Assembly: GCA_934725855.1 (NCBI GenBank)
Contig: CAKVCL010000015.1
Span: 1 to 64,000, forward strand
DNA length: 64,000 nt
DNA from: an uncultured Cellulosilyticum sp.
GTDB lineage: Bacteria; Bacillota; Clostridia; Lachnospirales; Cellulosilyticaceae
Reading direction: 5' to 3'
The position numbers and the translations under genes were made by a program. Shown piece after piece: positions 36,182 through 45,756 of this stretch (position 1 is the stretch's first letter; every line of letters starts with the position of its first letter). The notes beneath the pieces are model-generated. The model had not been told where the DNA came from and did no database searches. It was given only the letters and a program-made list of their open reading frames with translations.

Positions 36182-36898
36182 CTATGCCCTTTTAAACCAT
36201 AAATAATAAACCTTATAGTCATCAATTTCTGGTACCGGTTCATATGTATTTTGCATTAGAAGCGTTGTATTATCTTGCACATAATAAGCTCTAGGGTTAC
36301 TAATATCTCTCATAACCTGTACCTTTTTATTTTGAGCTGGGCTTAATTTAAAATGAAAAACTGCTCTACTTTCATCTTCTTTATAAGGATAAACTGCCCA
36401 TGCTCCCGGACAACCATAAGTTTCACCAATTACAAGCTTACCTGCTTCTCTTCCAATCATTATCTCGTGTATTTCTCTTCTCCAGTTTAATACCCCTTGA
36501 ACTTTTGTTTCTATATCTTCTGGCATAATGACAAAAGGCTTCCCTTTACTTTTAGCTTTTAATTTACATAAAGCTACTTCTATTATGCCATAACCAGTTG
36601 CCCTAATTTGATATTCTGTTTCACAAGGTATATAAATAGCTGTAGGCTTTCCTGAAAAAACATCTTTTCTTTGCCCAATATGTTCTACTACAAATTCCCC
36701 TGCCTGAACAGTTATCCTTCCAGATAAAATGACAATTCCTACCTCATACTCATCTGATGATAATTCAATACTTTGTCCTTTTTCCATTTTTAATGTCTCA
36801 AAGCACATTTCCTCTGAGTCAATTTTAACCTTGTGTTCCATAGGACTACTGGTAATGATATCTTCTCTAAATAAATCCTTCCTATAAAATGGCCTCAT
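36182..36898 (-). CDS. IolB-like cupin protein lacking metal ligands
   Basis: This protein of about 238 residues has the bicupin layout of 5-deoxy-glucuronate isomerase (IolB of inositol breakdown): IVILSGRITVQAGEFVVEHI in the first cupin, GETYGCPGAWAVYPYKEDES and DYKVYYLWFKRA in the second. At the expected metal site, however, the HxHD-type pair reads YPYKED, the following Glu position reads RAVFHF, and the late His reads TYEPV. It is therefore probably not an active isomerase. No iol genes are nearby. Start 36898 follows GGGAGGAG; 36925 is the alternative. Confidence 0.65.
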   Translation of the reverse strand: MRPFYRKDLFREDIITSSPMEHKVKIDSEEMCFETLKMEKGQSIELSSDEYEVGIVILSGRITVQAGEFVVEHIGQRKDVFSGKPTAIYIPCETEYQIRATGYGIIEVALCKLKAKSKGKPFVIMPEDIETKVQGVLNWRREIHEIMIGREAGKLVIGETYGCPGAWAVYPYKEDESRAVFHFKLSPAQNKKVQVMRDISNPRAYYVQDNTTLLMQNTYEPVPEIDDYKVYYLWFKRA

Positions 36899-37040
36899 AA
36901 CTCCTCCCGCTGCCTTCCTATTCATCTAGCCTTATTTGACTGCTTAATTCAAGTATCCAATTAATTAAATACATTTATATATTGTATCATATAATTACCT
37001 AAAAAAATATATACAATCTGCCTTCCTATCGCTAATTGAT

Positions 37041-37802
37041 TTATGATTTAAGTAAACCTTTTTGATATTTTTTAATAAAAGGAACTGCCATCCATTTAGG
37101 CAGTAAAATCCATAACTTGTTTCTCATGCCTGGCACAATATGCTTTTTGTTTTTTTGAAGTCCCATAAAAGCTTTTTTCGCTACACTTTCTGCTGACATG
37201 GCGATTGAACTATTTTCTCTTCCTGCTGATGCTGCAAAATTCGTTTTCGTCGCACCTGGACATAAGCTTGCTACCTGCACACCTGTCCCTCTTAATTCCT
37301 CATAAAGTGCTTCTGTTAAAGATAAAACATACGATTTTGTAGCATAATACACTGAAGTGTAAGGTCCTGGATGGTAACTTCCTGTAGAGGCTACGTTTAA
37401 AATCTTTCCCTTTCCTCTCGTTTTCATATCCACCCCAAAATAACGTGTTAATAATGTTAGCGTAGCTATATTTAAATGAATATGTTGTAAAATTTGCCCT
37501 TCATGTTCTTTCACAAATTCGCCTACATAACCTGCCCCTGCATTATTAATTAAAAGATCAAGCTCTATCCCTCTTTGCTTCACTTTGTCATAAATTCTTT
37601 TTGCAGCACCTACTTCACTTAAATCCTCACAAATCAAAATGATTTCTTGAGCTGTTTGACTACTTTTTAATTTTTTGCTAACTTCGTCTAATTTTTCATG
37701 ACTGCGTCCTACTAAAATGAGTAAATAGCCTTCTTTATAAAACAACCTCGCCAGCTCATATCCAATGCCACTTGTTGCGCCCGTAATCAATACACTTTTC
37801 AT
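37041..37802 (-). CDS. Short-chain dehydrogenase/reductase
   Basis: This 253-residue classical SDR has the cofactor motif ITGATSGIGYELARLF, LLINNAGAGYVGEF, catalytic Ser in NVASTGSY, and the YxxxK pair in SVYYATKSYVLSL. The C-terminus resembles the family annotated as DltE/YqjQ-like short-chain oxidoreductases. Substrate unknown. It is on the same strand as, but well separated from, its neighbours. Confidence 0.88.
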   Translation of the reverse strand: MKSVLITGATSGIGYELARLFYKEGYLLILVGRSHEKLDEVSKKLKSSQTAQEIILICEDLSEVGAAKRIYDKVKQRGIELDLLINNAGAGYVGEFVKEHEGQILQHIHLNIATLTLLTRYFGVDMKTRGKGKILNVASTGSYHPGPYTSVYYATKSYVLSLTEALYEELRGTGVQVASLCPGATKTNFAASAGRENSSIAMSAESVAKKAFMGLQKNKKHIVPGMRNKLWILLPKWMAVPFIKKYQKGLLKS

Positions 37803-37929
37803 AAGTAACGTTCTTTTCCTTTCGTTATGGTCAAATTTCTCTAATACCTTGTTAAATTTCTTTTATCTGTATTTAAAATTAATTCTCTATTTCTTTCTTA
37901 TATAATATCACACTATCCTAGTACACCAA

Positions 37930-37986
37930 AATAAGGTATGTACACATGTCATGGTGTGACCTATACATACCTTATTGTACTATTTG
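37930..37986 (-). terminator. Hairpin after the EF-G-like gene
   Basis: A 13-bp perfect stem (AATAAGGTATGTA with TACATACCTTATT) with further partial pairing inside, two bases after the stop. The T tract is short. Confidence 0.65.
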
Positions 37987-37988
37987 AT

Positions 37989-40064
37989 TTATTTTGTTTC
38001 ATTTACTCTGGCTTCAATGACTTTTGCTTGTACTTCACTAGGGGCCTCTTCATAACGTTCAAAGGCATAAGTTATGTTTCCTCTGCCTTGAGTCATAGAA
38101 CGCACATCCGTGGCATAAGTGTATAGCTCTGCTAGTGGCATTTCAGCCATGATGGCCTGTTTTCCACCTTTAAGCTCCATCCCAATCATTCGGCCTCTTC
38201 TTTTTTTCATATCCCCCATAATATCACCTGTAAATGCTTCTGGCACTTCAATTTCCACATGAGCAATAGGTTCTAGTAAAGTGGGTTTTGCCTTACTCAT
38301 GCCTTCTTTGAAGGCGATTGCCGTTGCCATCTTAAAGGCCATTTCAGAAGAATCAACCGGATGATAGGACCCATCTAATAAGGTCGCCTTAATGCCTACA
38401 ACTGGATAGCCTGCAAGCACACCTTTTTGCACACTTTCTTCTAACCCCTTTTCTACAGCAGGAAAATATTGCTTTGGCACACAGCCTCCAAATATTTTTT
38501 CTTCAAATAAATAAGCTTTTTGTAAATCTCCAGAAGGTTCAAATGTCATCACTACATCTCCATATTGTCCATGACCACCAGATTGTTTTTTGTGTTTTCC
38601 TCTTACATTAACTTTTGCTTTAATGGTTTCTCTATAAGGTGTTGTTGGATTCTTTAGTTCAACCTCTACCTTAAACTTATCATGAAGCATGCTTACAATG
38701 ACATCCATTTGCTGCTTTCCAATAGCGGACAAAATAGTTTCATGCGTTTCCTTATTATATGAGGCGTTAAACGTCTTATCTTCAGCCATTAGTTTCGTCA
38801 GCGCTCCAGACATTTTTTCTTCGTCGCCCTTTGCCTTCGGTCTAATCGCTTTTTTAACAACCCCTGTTGGAAAGTCCACAGGCATATAACGCTTTTCAAA
38901 TCCCTTTTGGGCTAATGTATCACCCGTTGCTGTATTTTTAAGTTTTGGCACAGCGCCAATATCCCCTACACATAAAAAAGGAACTTCTTGTTGTTCTTTG
39001 CCACAAAGCACATAAAGATGTGATAAACGTTCTGATTCTCCTGACTGCCTATGTACTAAAGTATCCTCACTAGATACTTTTCCAGTTCTTACTTTAAATA
39101 AAGAAAACTTCCCAATAAAAGGATCGGTTAGCGTCTTAAACACAAATAATGATGTTTTTTCTTGATTACTACAAGCCACTTCAACAACTTCTTCAGACTT
39201 TTCCTCAACCGCTAATACAGCTGAAGCTTCATCTGGTGCCGAAAAGAGAGAAATCAAAGTGTCCATCAAAATAGGAACGCCTATTCCCATAAGTGAACTT
39301 CCACATAGGACAGGAACAATCTGCTTATCCATAACCCCTGCTTTATAGGCAACTTCAATCTCTTCCTGTGAAATCTCTTCTTCCGCAAAATACTTTTCCA
39401 TTAACCGTTCATCCGTTTCGGCTACCGCTTCTAAAATCATTGTTCGAATAGGCTGAACCGCTTCTAATAAATGCTCTGGAATCGGGCAGGTCACCATTTT
39501 ACCTTTTTCTAAACGTCTTCCTATCATTTTAAGGACATGGACATAACCTACTAACTCATTATTTTCGTACCATGGCATTTGCAGCGGCGCTATACTTGAC
39601 CCAAACTTTTCTTTACACGCTTCTAATATTTGTTCCATATCTACATTAGATGCATCCATTTCTGTAATAAACATCATCTTAGGTACATTCGCCTCTGTCG
39701 CATATTCCCACGCCTTCTCGGTTCCTACTTCCACACCTTTTGAACCTCTAATCACAATGAGCGCATTATCTGCCACACTCATCGCTTCACTTACCCCACC
39801 TACAAAATCAAAATAGCCAGGTGTATCTAATACATTTAATTTATACCCTTGCCATTCAACTGGAATGAGTGCCGTTCGAATCGAAATTTTTCTTTTTATT
39901 TCTTCTGGTTCAAAATCACTTACTGTAGTGCCATTATCCACTTTTCCAAGTCTAGAAGTTTTTCCTGAAGCATAAAGCATGGCTTCACAGAGCGTGGTTT
40001 TCCCCGCACTCCCATGCCCTAAAAGCGCAATATTTCGGATATTTTTTGTCTCATACTGCTTCAT
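37989..40064 (-). CDS. Elongation factor G-like GTPase (EF-G-2/FusA2 type)
   Basis: This 691-residue protein has all EF-G domains: a G domain, domain II (VFKTLTDPFIGKFSLFKVRT), and domains III-V (PTPYRETIKAKVNVRGKHKK-like segment, then MEIEVPEAFTGDIMGDMKKR-like block). G1 is GHGSAGKTTL. G3 is DTPGYFDF, with Tyr where translational EF-G has the catalytic His (known in the EF-G-2 group). G4 reads ITEMD where NKxD is expected. These changes argue for an accessory role rather than the main translocase. It is a single gene with AAAGGAGG upstream. Confidence 0.85.
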   Translation of the reverse strand: MKQYETKNIRNIALLGHGSAGKTTLCEAMLYASGKTSRLGKVDNGTTVSDFEPEEIKRKISIRTALIPVEWQGYKLNVLDTPGYFDFVGGVSEAMSVADNALIVIRGSKGVEVGTEKAWEYATEANVPKMMFITEMDASNVDMEQILEACKEKFGSSIAPLQMPWYENNELVGYVHVLKMIGRRLEKGKMVTCPIPEHLLEAVQPIRTMILEAVAETDERLMEKYFAEEEISQEEIEVAYKAGVMDKQIVPVLCGSSLMGIGVPILMDTLISLFSAPDEASAVLAVEEKSEEVVEVACSNQEKTSLFVFKTLTDPFIGKFSLFKVRTGKVSSEDTLVHRQSGESERLSHLYVLCGKEQQEVPFLCVGDIGAVPKLKNTATGDTLAQKGFEKRYMPVDFPTGVVKKAIRPKAKGDEEKMSGALTKLMAEDKTFNASYNKETHETILSAIGKQQMDVIVSMLHDKFKVEVELKNPTTPYRETIKAKVNVRGKHKKQSGGHGQYGDVVMTFEPSGDLQKAYLFEEKIFGGCVPKQYFPAVEKGLEESVQKGVLAGYPVVGIKATLLDGSYHPVDSSEMAFKMATAIAFKEGMSKAKPTLLEPIAHVEIEVPEAFTGDIMGDMKKRRGRMIGMELKGGKQAIMAEMPLAELYTYATDVRSMTQGRGNITYAFERYEEAPSEVQAKVIEARVNETK

Positions 40065-40206
40065 ACAAATGACCTCCTTTAAGATAAAAACTATCTGTTA
40101 TCATTTTTATTTCAAAGCTTGTATGAGTATGCTAACAAAAGTGATTTTTAGCTCGTTCTTCCTAAATTCTCTCTAGGATTGAAAATCCATTTTCCGTATC
40201 GAATGC

Positions 40207-40221
40207 AACCTAATTTAGGTT
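40207..40221. promoter_or_regulatory. Perfect 7-1-7 palindrome, DtxR-box-like
   Basis: AACCTAA-T-TTAGGTT lies 30 bases upstream of the regulator's -35 box, between divergent genes. TTAGGTT/AACCTAA half-sites are those of DtxR/IdeR operators. Confidence 0.65.
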
Positions 40222-40251
40222 TTTGATAACTTCTCTCACTTTCATCTTAAC

Positions 40252-40281
40252 TTTACATTTTATTGCTATCCTGTTTATAAT
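40252..40281 (+). promoter_or_regulatory. Promoter of the DtxR/MntR-family gene
   Basis: TTTACA (40252-40257), 18 bases, TATAAT (40276-40281), about 50 bases before the start codon. Confidence 0.6.
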
Positions 40282-40331
40282 TTATAGTGTATATTTTAAT
40301 CACAATTTTCCACGTAAGAGAAAGGAGTTCT

Positions 40332-40718
40332 ATGGCCTATCAACAAAAAAAATCGGATGAATCCATTGAAGATTATTTAGAAGCAATCTTAATGCTGAGC
40401 AAGAATTTGGAGCATGTACGTTCTATAGATATTGTTCATAAACTTGGTTACTCCAAACCAAGTATTAGTATTGCTATGAAAAATTTAAAACAACAATCAC
40501 TTATCGAAGTTTCTACCGAAGGTTATATTTCATTAACAGATACTGGACTAAAATGGGCTGAGGTGGTTTATGAACGCCATATGCTTATTTCTAACTGGCT
40601 TATTTCATTAGGTGTTGACGCCAAAATAGCCACTGAAGATGCTTGTAAAATTGAACATGACTTAAGTCCTGAAAGCTTTTCTGCTATTAAAGCTTTTATT
40701 CAAAACACAAATGACTAA
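40332..40718 (+). CDS. DtxR/MntR-family metal-dependent regulator
   Basis: This 128-residue protein begins at the ATG after AAAGGAG (40332). The N-terminal winged helix (SIDIVHKLGYSKPSISIAMK) and a dimerisation domain are present; there is no SH3-like third domain, as in MntR. Candidate metal ligands are Asp in SIEDYLEAI (MntR-like), His in YERHMLIS, and Cys/Glu/His in EDACKIEHDLS, where MntR has Glu and DtxR has Cys. Its metal is therefore uncertain (Mn or Fe). A perfect DtxR-like palindrome lies upstream, suggesting autoregulation or control of the divergent gene. Confidence 0.85.
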   Translation: MAYQQKKSDESIEDYLEAILMLSKNLEHVRSIDIVHKLGYSKPSISIAMKNLKQQSLIEVSTEGYISLTDTGLKWAEVVYERHMLISNWLISLGVDAKIATEDACKIEHDLSPESFSAIKAFIQNTND

Positions 40719-40745
40719 ATAGTAAGCTTAACTTGCCTTTAGGAC

Positions 40746-40795
40746 ACCCAAAAAGGAACCAATCTCTATTAACAGAGGTTGGTTCCTTTTTGGGT
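40746..40795. terminator. Bidirectional terminator
   Basis: ACCCAAAAAGGAACCAA pairs with TTGGTTCCTTTTTGGGT, with further pairing inside the loop, between the regulator and the convergent ABC operon. Confidence 0.85.
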
Positions 40796-40836
40796 CATTT
40801 GTTACTATACAGCTTCGTTTTAAACTCTTTGTATCG

Positions 40837-42540
40837 CTATAAATTTTTCTCTGCCTTCCACATCGTAGCATATTTGCCATTTTTTCTAAGTAAAGTTTCA
40901 TGTGTCCCTTCTTCCATCACTTTTCCTTTACTGATAACAATGATTTTATCTGCATGTTGTACAATTGAAAGTGTATGTGCAATCATAATGACTGTTTTCT
41001 TCTTGCTTAATAGATTTTTTATAGCTTTCTTGACAGCCAATTCATTTTCAATATCCAAATTAGCCGTTGCTTCATCCAGCAATATAATCGGTGCATCTTT
41101 TAAAATGGCACGTGCTATAGATAATCTCTGTCTTTCTCCTCCAGATAATTGATTACCATTTTCCCCTGTCATCGTCTCATATCCGTTTGGCAAACAGCTA
41201 ATAAATTCCTCACAGTTTGCTGCCTTGCAAGCTGCCTCAATCTCAGCATCCGTAGCTGACGGTCTTGCATAACGAATATTATTACGAATCGTATCATCAA
41301 ACAAAAACACATCTTGATCGACCATGGCTATATGAGCTAATACTTCATTGGACCCTAACTGGCTAATATCCTGCCCCCCAATTTTAATGTTTCCTTGGGT
41401 AGGCTCATAATACTTGGATATTAGATTTAATAGGGTTGACTTACCTGAACCTGAATCTCCTACAATAGCCGTTAACTGTTTATCTTCTATTTGTATAGAT
41501 AAATTTTTAATCACAGGTTCATCTGGTACATAAGAAAAATTAACGTCTTTAAAGCTTATATCAAAGCAGCTAGGATTAAATTTCTTTTCACTTACAATTT
41601 CTTCTTTTTCTTCAATGACTTTATCAATCTTTCCTCTAGCAATCATAAGATTTTTATAAGATGTTATATCCACAAAAACAGTTGATAATAACTTTGTAAA
41701 GAACAGTGGCAGCATACAAATCATAATATAGGAAACAGTTTGTATTTCTCCACTCATCCACTGATTGCCTACTACTATCATCTCTAAAGGTAACGTCATC
41801 CAACTTAGTATTCCATAAATAGCCCCATCTGGAATGACTTTTACTTCATATTGGTAACTAATGTCGCTATAAGCTTTCATTGCTTTGGTTACAGTTTTAT
41901 TTTTCACTCCACCTATACCATATGCCCTAAAAGTTTGAATGCCACCTATGTATTCTACAATACTGCTTACACTTTCTGTACAAATAGCATTTTTTTGAAC
42001 ACCATATTTTCTGACTGCTCTTAGTGAAATAGCTATACTAGGTATAAATAGAATCGCCGCAGCAAGTAAAATGACTGAAGCCGGTATAGACATCGTGCCA
42101 ACAAAAATAATTAGCATACAAATAAGTGTTAAGTTCTTAATAATATCCCCTATCTTATGCGTTAACACCTTTTCATAGCTATTCACATTTTCAGTAGCTA
42201 CATTAATATAATCTCCTGTATTAGCCTTTTGAAATCTTGAAATAGGAATACGTTTTAATTTATCACCTAAAAATAGACGAATGGCTTTACTTACTCCAGC
42301 TCCTCCAATTTGACCTTGTACATAGCCAAAGCTATAGATTATGAGACGTATTACAAATATGCCTGCTAATATTCCTGTTAAACTAAGTAACTCTTTAAAA
42401 TCTAATTTTTGCTGCCATAGTCTTTGAAATAAATAATACATTAACATAAAGTTACTACCTGAAAGCAACCCTTCTAATGCCGTACAAAAAACTGAAACCC
42501 ACAATTTTTTATTCCATTTTATCGGATAATCTTTATTCAT
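40837..42540 (-). CDS. ABC half-transporter (exporter fold), second of a pair
   Basis: This 567-residue protein has six membrane helices (about residues 1-310), then an ATPase domain with Walker A GDSGSGKSTLL, the Q-loop in MVDQDVFLFDDTI, signature LSGGERQRLSIA and Walker B IILLDEATANLD. It overlaps the preceding half-transporter by eight bases, so the two form a heterodimer. The exporter fold is also used by siderophore importers such as YbtPQ and IrtAB. Placement downstream of an ECF importer suggests such an uptake role (inference). Confidence 0.88.
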   Translation of the reverse strand: MNKDYPIKWNKKLWVSVFCTALEGLLSGSNFMLMYYLFQRLWQQKLDFKELLSLTGILAGIFVIRLIIYSFGYVQGQIGGAGVSKAIRLFLGDKLKRIPISRFQKANTGDYINVATENVNSYEKVLTHKIGDIIKNLTLICMLIIFVGTMSIPASVILLAAAILFIPSIAISLRAVRKYGVQKNAICTESVSSIVEYIGGIQTFRAYGIGGVKNKTVTKAMKAYSDISYQYEVKVIPDGAIYGILSWMTLPLEMIVVGNQWMSGEIQTVSYIMICMLPLFFTKLLSTVFVDITSYKNLMIARGKIDKVIEEKEEIVSEKKFNPSCFDISFKDVNFSYVPDEPVIKNLSIQIEDKQLTAIVGDSGSGKSTLLNLISKYYEPTQGNIKIGGQDISQLGSNEVLAHIAMVDQDVFLFDDTIRNNIRYARPSATDAEIEAACKAANCEEFISCLPNGYETMTGENGNQLSGGERQRLSIARAILKDAPIILLDEATANLDIENELAVKKAIKNLLSKKKTVIMIAHTLSIVQHADKIIVISKGKVMEEGTHETLLRKNGKYATMWKAEKNL

Positions 42541-44296
42541 GCGTTGCTCCTCCTTCTAAGGCATAAGTCATTTCTCTTGCTTCTTGATAGTTTTCCCATG
42601 CGTTACGATAGCAACTATTTTGACTTAAAACTTCATCATGTGTTCCCACGCATTTAATCGTATGATCTTCTATGACAGCAATTCTGTCACAAATTTTAAG
42701 TGCACTTAATCGATGTGCCACAATAATGACGGTTTTGCCCTCACATAGATTAAAAATGGCTTTATCAATTTCCACTTGGTTCTCAGGATCAGCTGCCGAA
42801 GTGGCCTCATCTAAGATAAGAATAGGTGCATTTTTTAAGATGGCTCTTGCAATCGCAATACGCTGCTTTTCTCCACCGGAAAAGCGTGTTCCAAAGCTGC
42901 CTACTTTTGTTTCATACTGATGTGGAAGCTGCATAATAAAATCATCAATCTGTGCCTTTTTAGCCGCTGCCCTTACCTCTTCAAGTGTTGCCATAGAGCC
43001 CATTCGAATATTTTCAAATACACTATCTCTGGTTAAAAAAGTCTTTTGAAAAACAATAGACACCTGTTGTAAGAGCTCCTCATAATTTAACTTTTTAATA
43101 TTTTTTCCACCTATCGTAATTTGTCCTGCATCAACATCATAAAATCTTGCAATTAGCTCAATAATGGTACTTTTTCCTGCTCCTGATTTACCTACTAAAG
43201 CAATTTTCTCTCCATCATGAATGGTTAAATTACAATTTGAAAGGACTTTATCCTCCTTACCAGGATAAGTAAAACTTACATCCTTTAGTTCTATTTCATG
43301 TTGAGGTGGAAAACTTTCTCCTCCTTCATAGGTAGGAATATCTAATATTTCCTTTGTTTTAGTTACCGCATGCATAACTTGAGCAAAGTTTGACCCTAAT
43401 TCTTGAAGGGGTCTTAGTTCTGTTAAATAAAGAGAACCTATAAAAACAAAAAGCAATAATGTACTTACTGTAATCGAACCTTTTAAGAAGAAATATCCTC
43501 CTATAGGCACCATTAATAACACCCCACACTCAATGATCACAACATAAGCTGCATAGGGCGGTCCCATCTTTTTAGAAACTTGATTCCAAATGCTATTTTC
43601 TTCTTCAATGGCACTAGCATACTTTTTAAAAGATTGACTTCCCATATTGTAAGCCTTAATAAGCTTCATTCCACTAATGTACTCAATAATAGCAGCATTT
43701 AAATTCACTAAAGAAGAATTAGCATCTTCTACCATATTGCCCATACCAACAAACATACTGCACATCACCACTAAAGCTAAACCTAATGGAATGATTGAAA
43801 TAAGTGCTAATACTAAGTTAACTTTACACAAATAAATAAATACAACCATAGGGCCGCACAAATAATATACAATTTCAGGTAAATGATGTGCCAAAAAAAG
43901 CTCTAATTTTTCAATATCCTCATTCAATACGGTCTTAAAAGATCCTGTATGATATTCACTTAACCTGCCTAGTGGAATTTTTGCCATATGGTCAATAATC
44001 ATACATCTTACCTTATAAAGTGCATTATACGCACCCTTATGTGCCAAAGCTCCTGACATTCCAAACAATGTAAACCTTAAAGTAACCCCTATAGCAATCA
44101 TTACACCATTTTGATACATTACTTCTCTTGTACAATTATCCTCATAAATAGCTGATAATAATCTATAAATACAGTAGTAAGGTATCATTGTGCAAATGCT
44201 GCTAATTAAAGAGCATAACACAGCAAGGTATAAAAAATATTTGTCTTTTCCTGCCCATTTAAGTAAAAGTACTACTGGGTTTTGCGCTTTCTTCAT
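42533..44296 (-). CDS. ABC half-transporter (exporter fold), first of a pair
   Basis: This 587-residue protein has six membrane helices and an ATPase domain: Walker A GKSGAGKSTIIEL, signature FSGGEKQRIAIA, Walker B ILILDEATSAADPEN, and the switch His in IVAHRLSAL. It pairs with the overlapping gene downstream. It follows the ECF genes after 77 bases with no visible terminator, so it is probably part of the same transcript. Confidence 0.88.
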   Translation of the reverse strand: MKKAQNPVVLLLKWAGKDKYFLYLAVLCSLISSICTMIPYYCIYRLLSAIYEDNCTREVMYQNGVMIAIGVTLRFTLFGMSGALAHKGAYNALYKVRCMIIDHMAKIPLGRLSEYHTGSFKTVLNEDIEKLELFLAHHLPEIVYYLCGPMVVFIYLCKVNLVLALISIIPLGLALVVMCSMFVGMGNMVEDANSSLVNLNAAIIEYISGMKLIKAYNMGSQSFKKYASAIEEENSIWNQVSKKMGPPYAAYVVIIECGVLLMVPIGGYFFLKGSITVSTLLLFVFIGSLYLTELRPLQELGSNFAQVMHAVTKTKEILDIPTYEGGESFPPQHEIELKDVSFTYPGKEDKVLSNCNLTIHDGEKIALVGKSGAGKSTIIELIARFYDVDAGQITIGGKNIKKLNYEELLQQVSIVFQKTFLTRDSVFENIRMGSMATLEEVRAAAKKAQIDDFIMQLPHQYETKVGSFGTRFSGGEKQRIAIARAILKNAPILILDEATSAADPENQVEIDKAIFNLCEGKTVIIVAHRLSALKICDRIAVIEDHTIKCVGTHDEVLSQNSCYRNAWENYQEAREMTYALEGGATHE

Positions 44297-44373
44297 TGTC
44301 CTACTCTCCCTCCATTGACTTTATCTTTACACGCCACATTTATCTATTCTTGTCCTTATATACCTGTACTCGT

Positions 44374-45756
44374 TTAGCCTAAACGCATTTGAGTATTGCA
44401 AGCCTTATCTATAAACTCTGCATCATGCGTTACAACAAAAACAACCTTTCCTAATTGTGCTAGTTGTTTCATAATATCTGCCACCGCACACATACTTTTA
44501 TAATCTAATCCACTTGTCGGCTCATCAAAAAGTAAAATTTCTTTTTTACAAATCATGCTAACTGCTACAGCCAGCCTTTGTTTTTGTCCACCTGATAAAG
44601 TGTTTGGATGTTTCTCTTTATAAGGACTTAATCCTAACTGCTTTAACGTTTCCTCCACTTTTACTGTATCAGGATGATAAATTCCAAAACTACACTCCTG
44701 TAAAACACTATCTGAAAATAGTTGATAATTCACATCTTGCATCACCATATACGTCTTCTTTAATCGTTGCTTTTCGGTTAGTTTTTTTTCCACCCACAGA
44801 ATTTCGCCTTCTATTGGTTTTAGAAGACCACATAATGTTCTTGAAAAAGTCGATTTTCCCACTCCATTTTTTCCAACAATGGCAATAATCTCCCCCGCCC
44901 TAGCTTCAAAGTTTAAATGAGAAAGAATGCTTTTTTTATTATAGCCAATTGCAAGATTTCTTACTTTTAGCTTTACACTTTGCTTAATATGGTTCGCACC
45001 TTTATACTCTGGCTTCTTATAAGTTAATGTCCTAAGTCCTAGACTTTCTCTTTCCTCGTTAGATAAAGCCTTAAATGCATTATTAGTCCAACTATACTTC
45101 ATTTTTCCTTCTGAAAAATAGAAAATTCGATCGGCAAGATCACTTAAATAATACAATCTATGCTCAGCAATCAAGATGGTTTTCCCCTGCTCCTTAAGTA
45201 GGGCAATATGCTTTCTTAAGTCCTCTATGGATTCTAAGTCGAGGTTTGAAGAGGGCTCATCCAGTAAAAATATATCTGGATGCATGGCACAAACGGATGC
45301 AAAAGCAATTTTTTGCTTTTCCCCACCTGAAAGTGAGAAGATACTTCTTCCCAATAATTTTTCAATGTTTAACGTTTGAGCTGTATTTTGAACTCTACTT
45401 TGCATTTCTTCAATTGGCATGCCTCGGTTTTCTAATCCAAATGCTATTTCTCCATCTGTATCTGTATTGAAAAATTGCGTTCTAGGATTTTGAAAAACTG
45501 AACCTACCTTATCTGCAATTTCATAGAGCGGACAGTCTTCAATATCCTTTCCATCAATAAATATCTTTCCTTTCAGTTCTCCTGCAAAAAATTCTGGAAT
45601 CAATCCATTAATTAACCTCGTAACGGTTGTCTTGCCACATCCACTAGCACCTGTTAATAAAATACATTCTCCTTTTTTGATGTTTAAATCCAAATCTGTA
45701 ATTTTGCCACTTTCCTGCCCCTCATATTTAAATGAAACATGTTCAAATCGAATCAT
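44374..45756 (-). CDS. ECF-type transporter ATPase, two nucleotide-binding domains fused
   Basis: This 460-residue protein consists of two ABC ATPase domains in tandem: Walker A GASGCGKTTVTRL and signature LSGGEKQKIAFA in the first; GKNGVGKSTFSRTL and LSGGQKQRLAVA in the second. Both Walker B motifs end in LLDEPSSNLD or LFDEPTSGLD. It powers the ECF importer made by the two genes before it and overlaps the T-component gene by four bases. Confidence 0.9.
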   Translation of the reverse strand: MIRFEHVSFKYEGQESGKITDLDLNIKKGECILLTGASGCGKTTVTRLINGLIPEFFAGELKGKIFIDGKDIEDCPLYEIADKVGSVFQNPRTQFFNTDTDGEIAFGLENRGMPIEEMQSRVQNTAQTLNIEKLLGRSIFSLSGGEKQKIAFASVCAMHPDIFLLDEPSSNLDLESIEDLRKHIALLKEQGKTILIAEHRLYYLSDLADRIFYFSEGKMKYSWTNNAFKALSNEERESLGLRTLTYKKPEYKGANHIKQSVKLKVRNLAIGYNKKSILSHLNFEARAGEIIAIVGKNGVGKSTFSRTLCGLLKPIEGEILWVEKKLTEKQRLKKTYMVMQDVNYQLFSDSVLQECSFGIYHPDTVKVEETLKQLGLSPYKEKHPNTLSGGQKQRLAVAVSMICKKEILLFDEPTSGLDYKSMCAVADIMKQLAQLGKVVFVVTHDAEFIDKACNTQMRLG

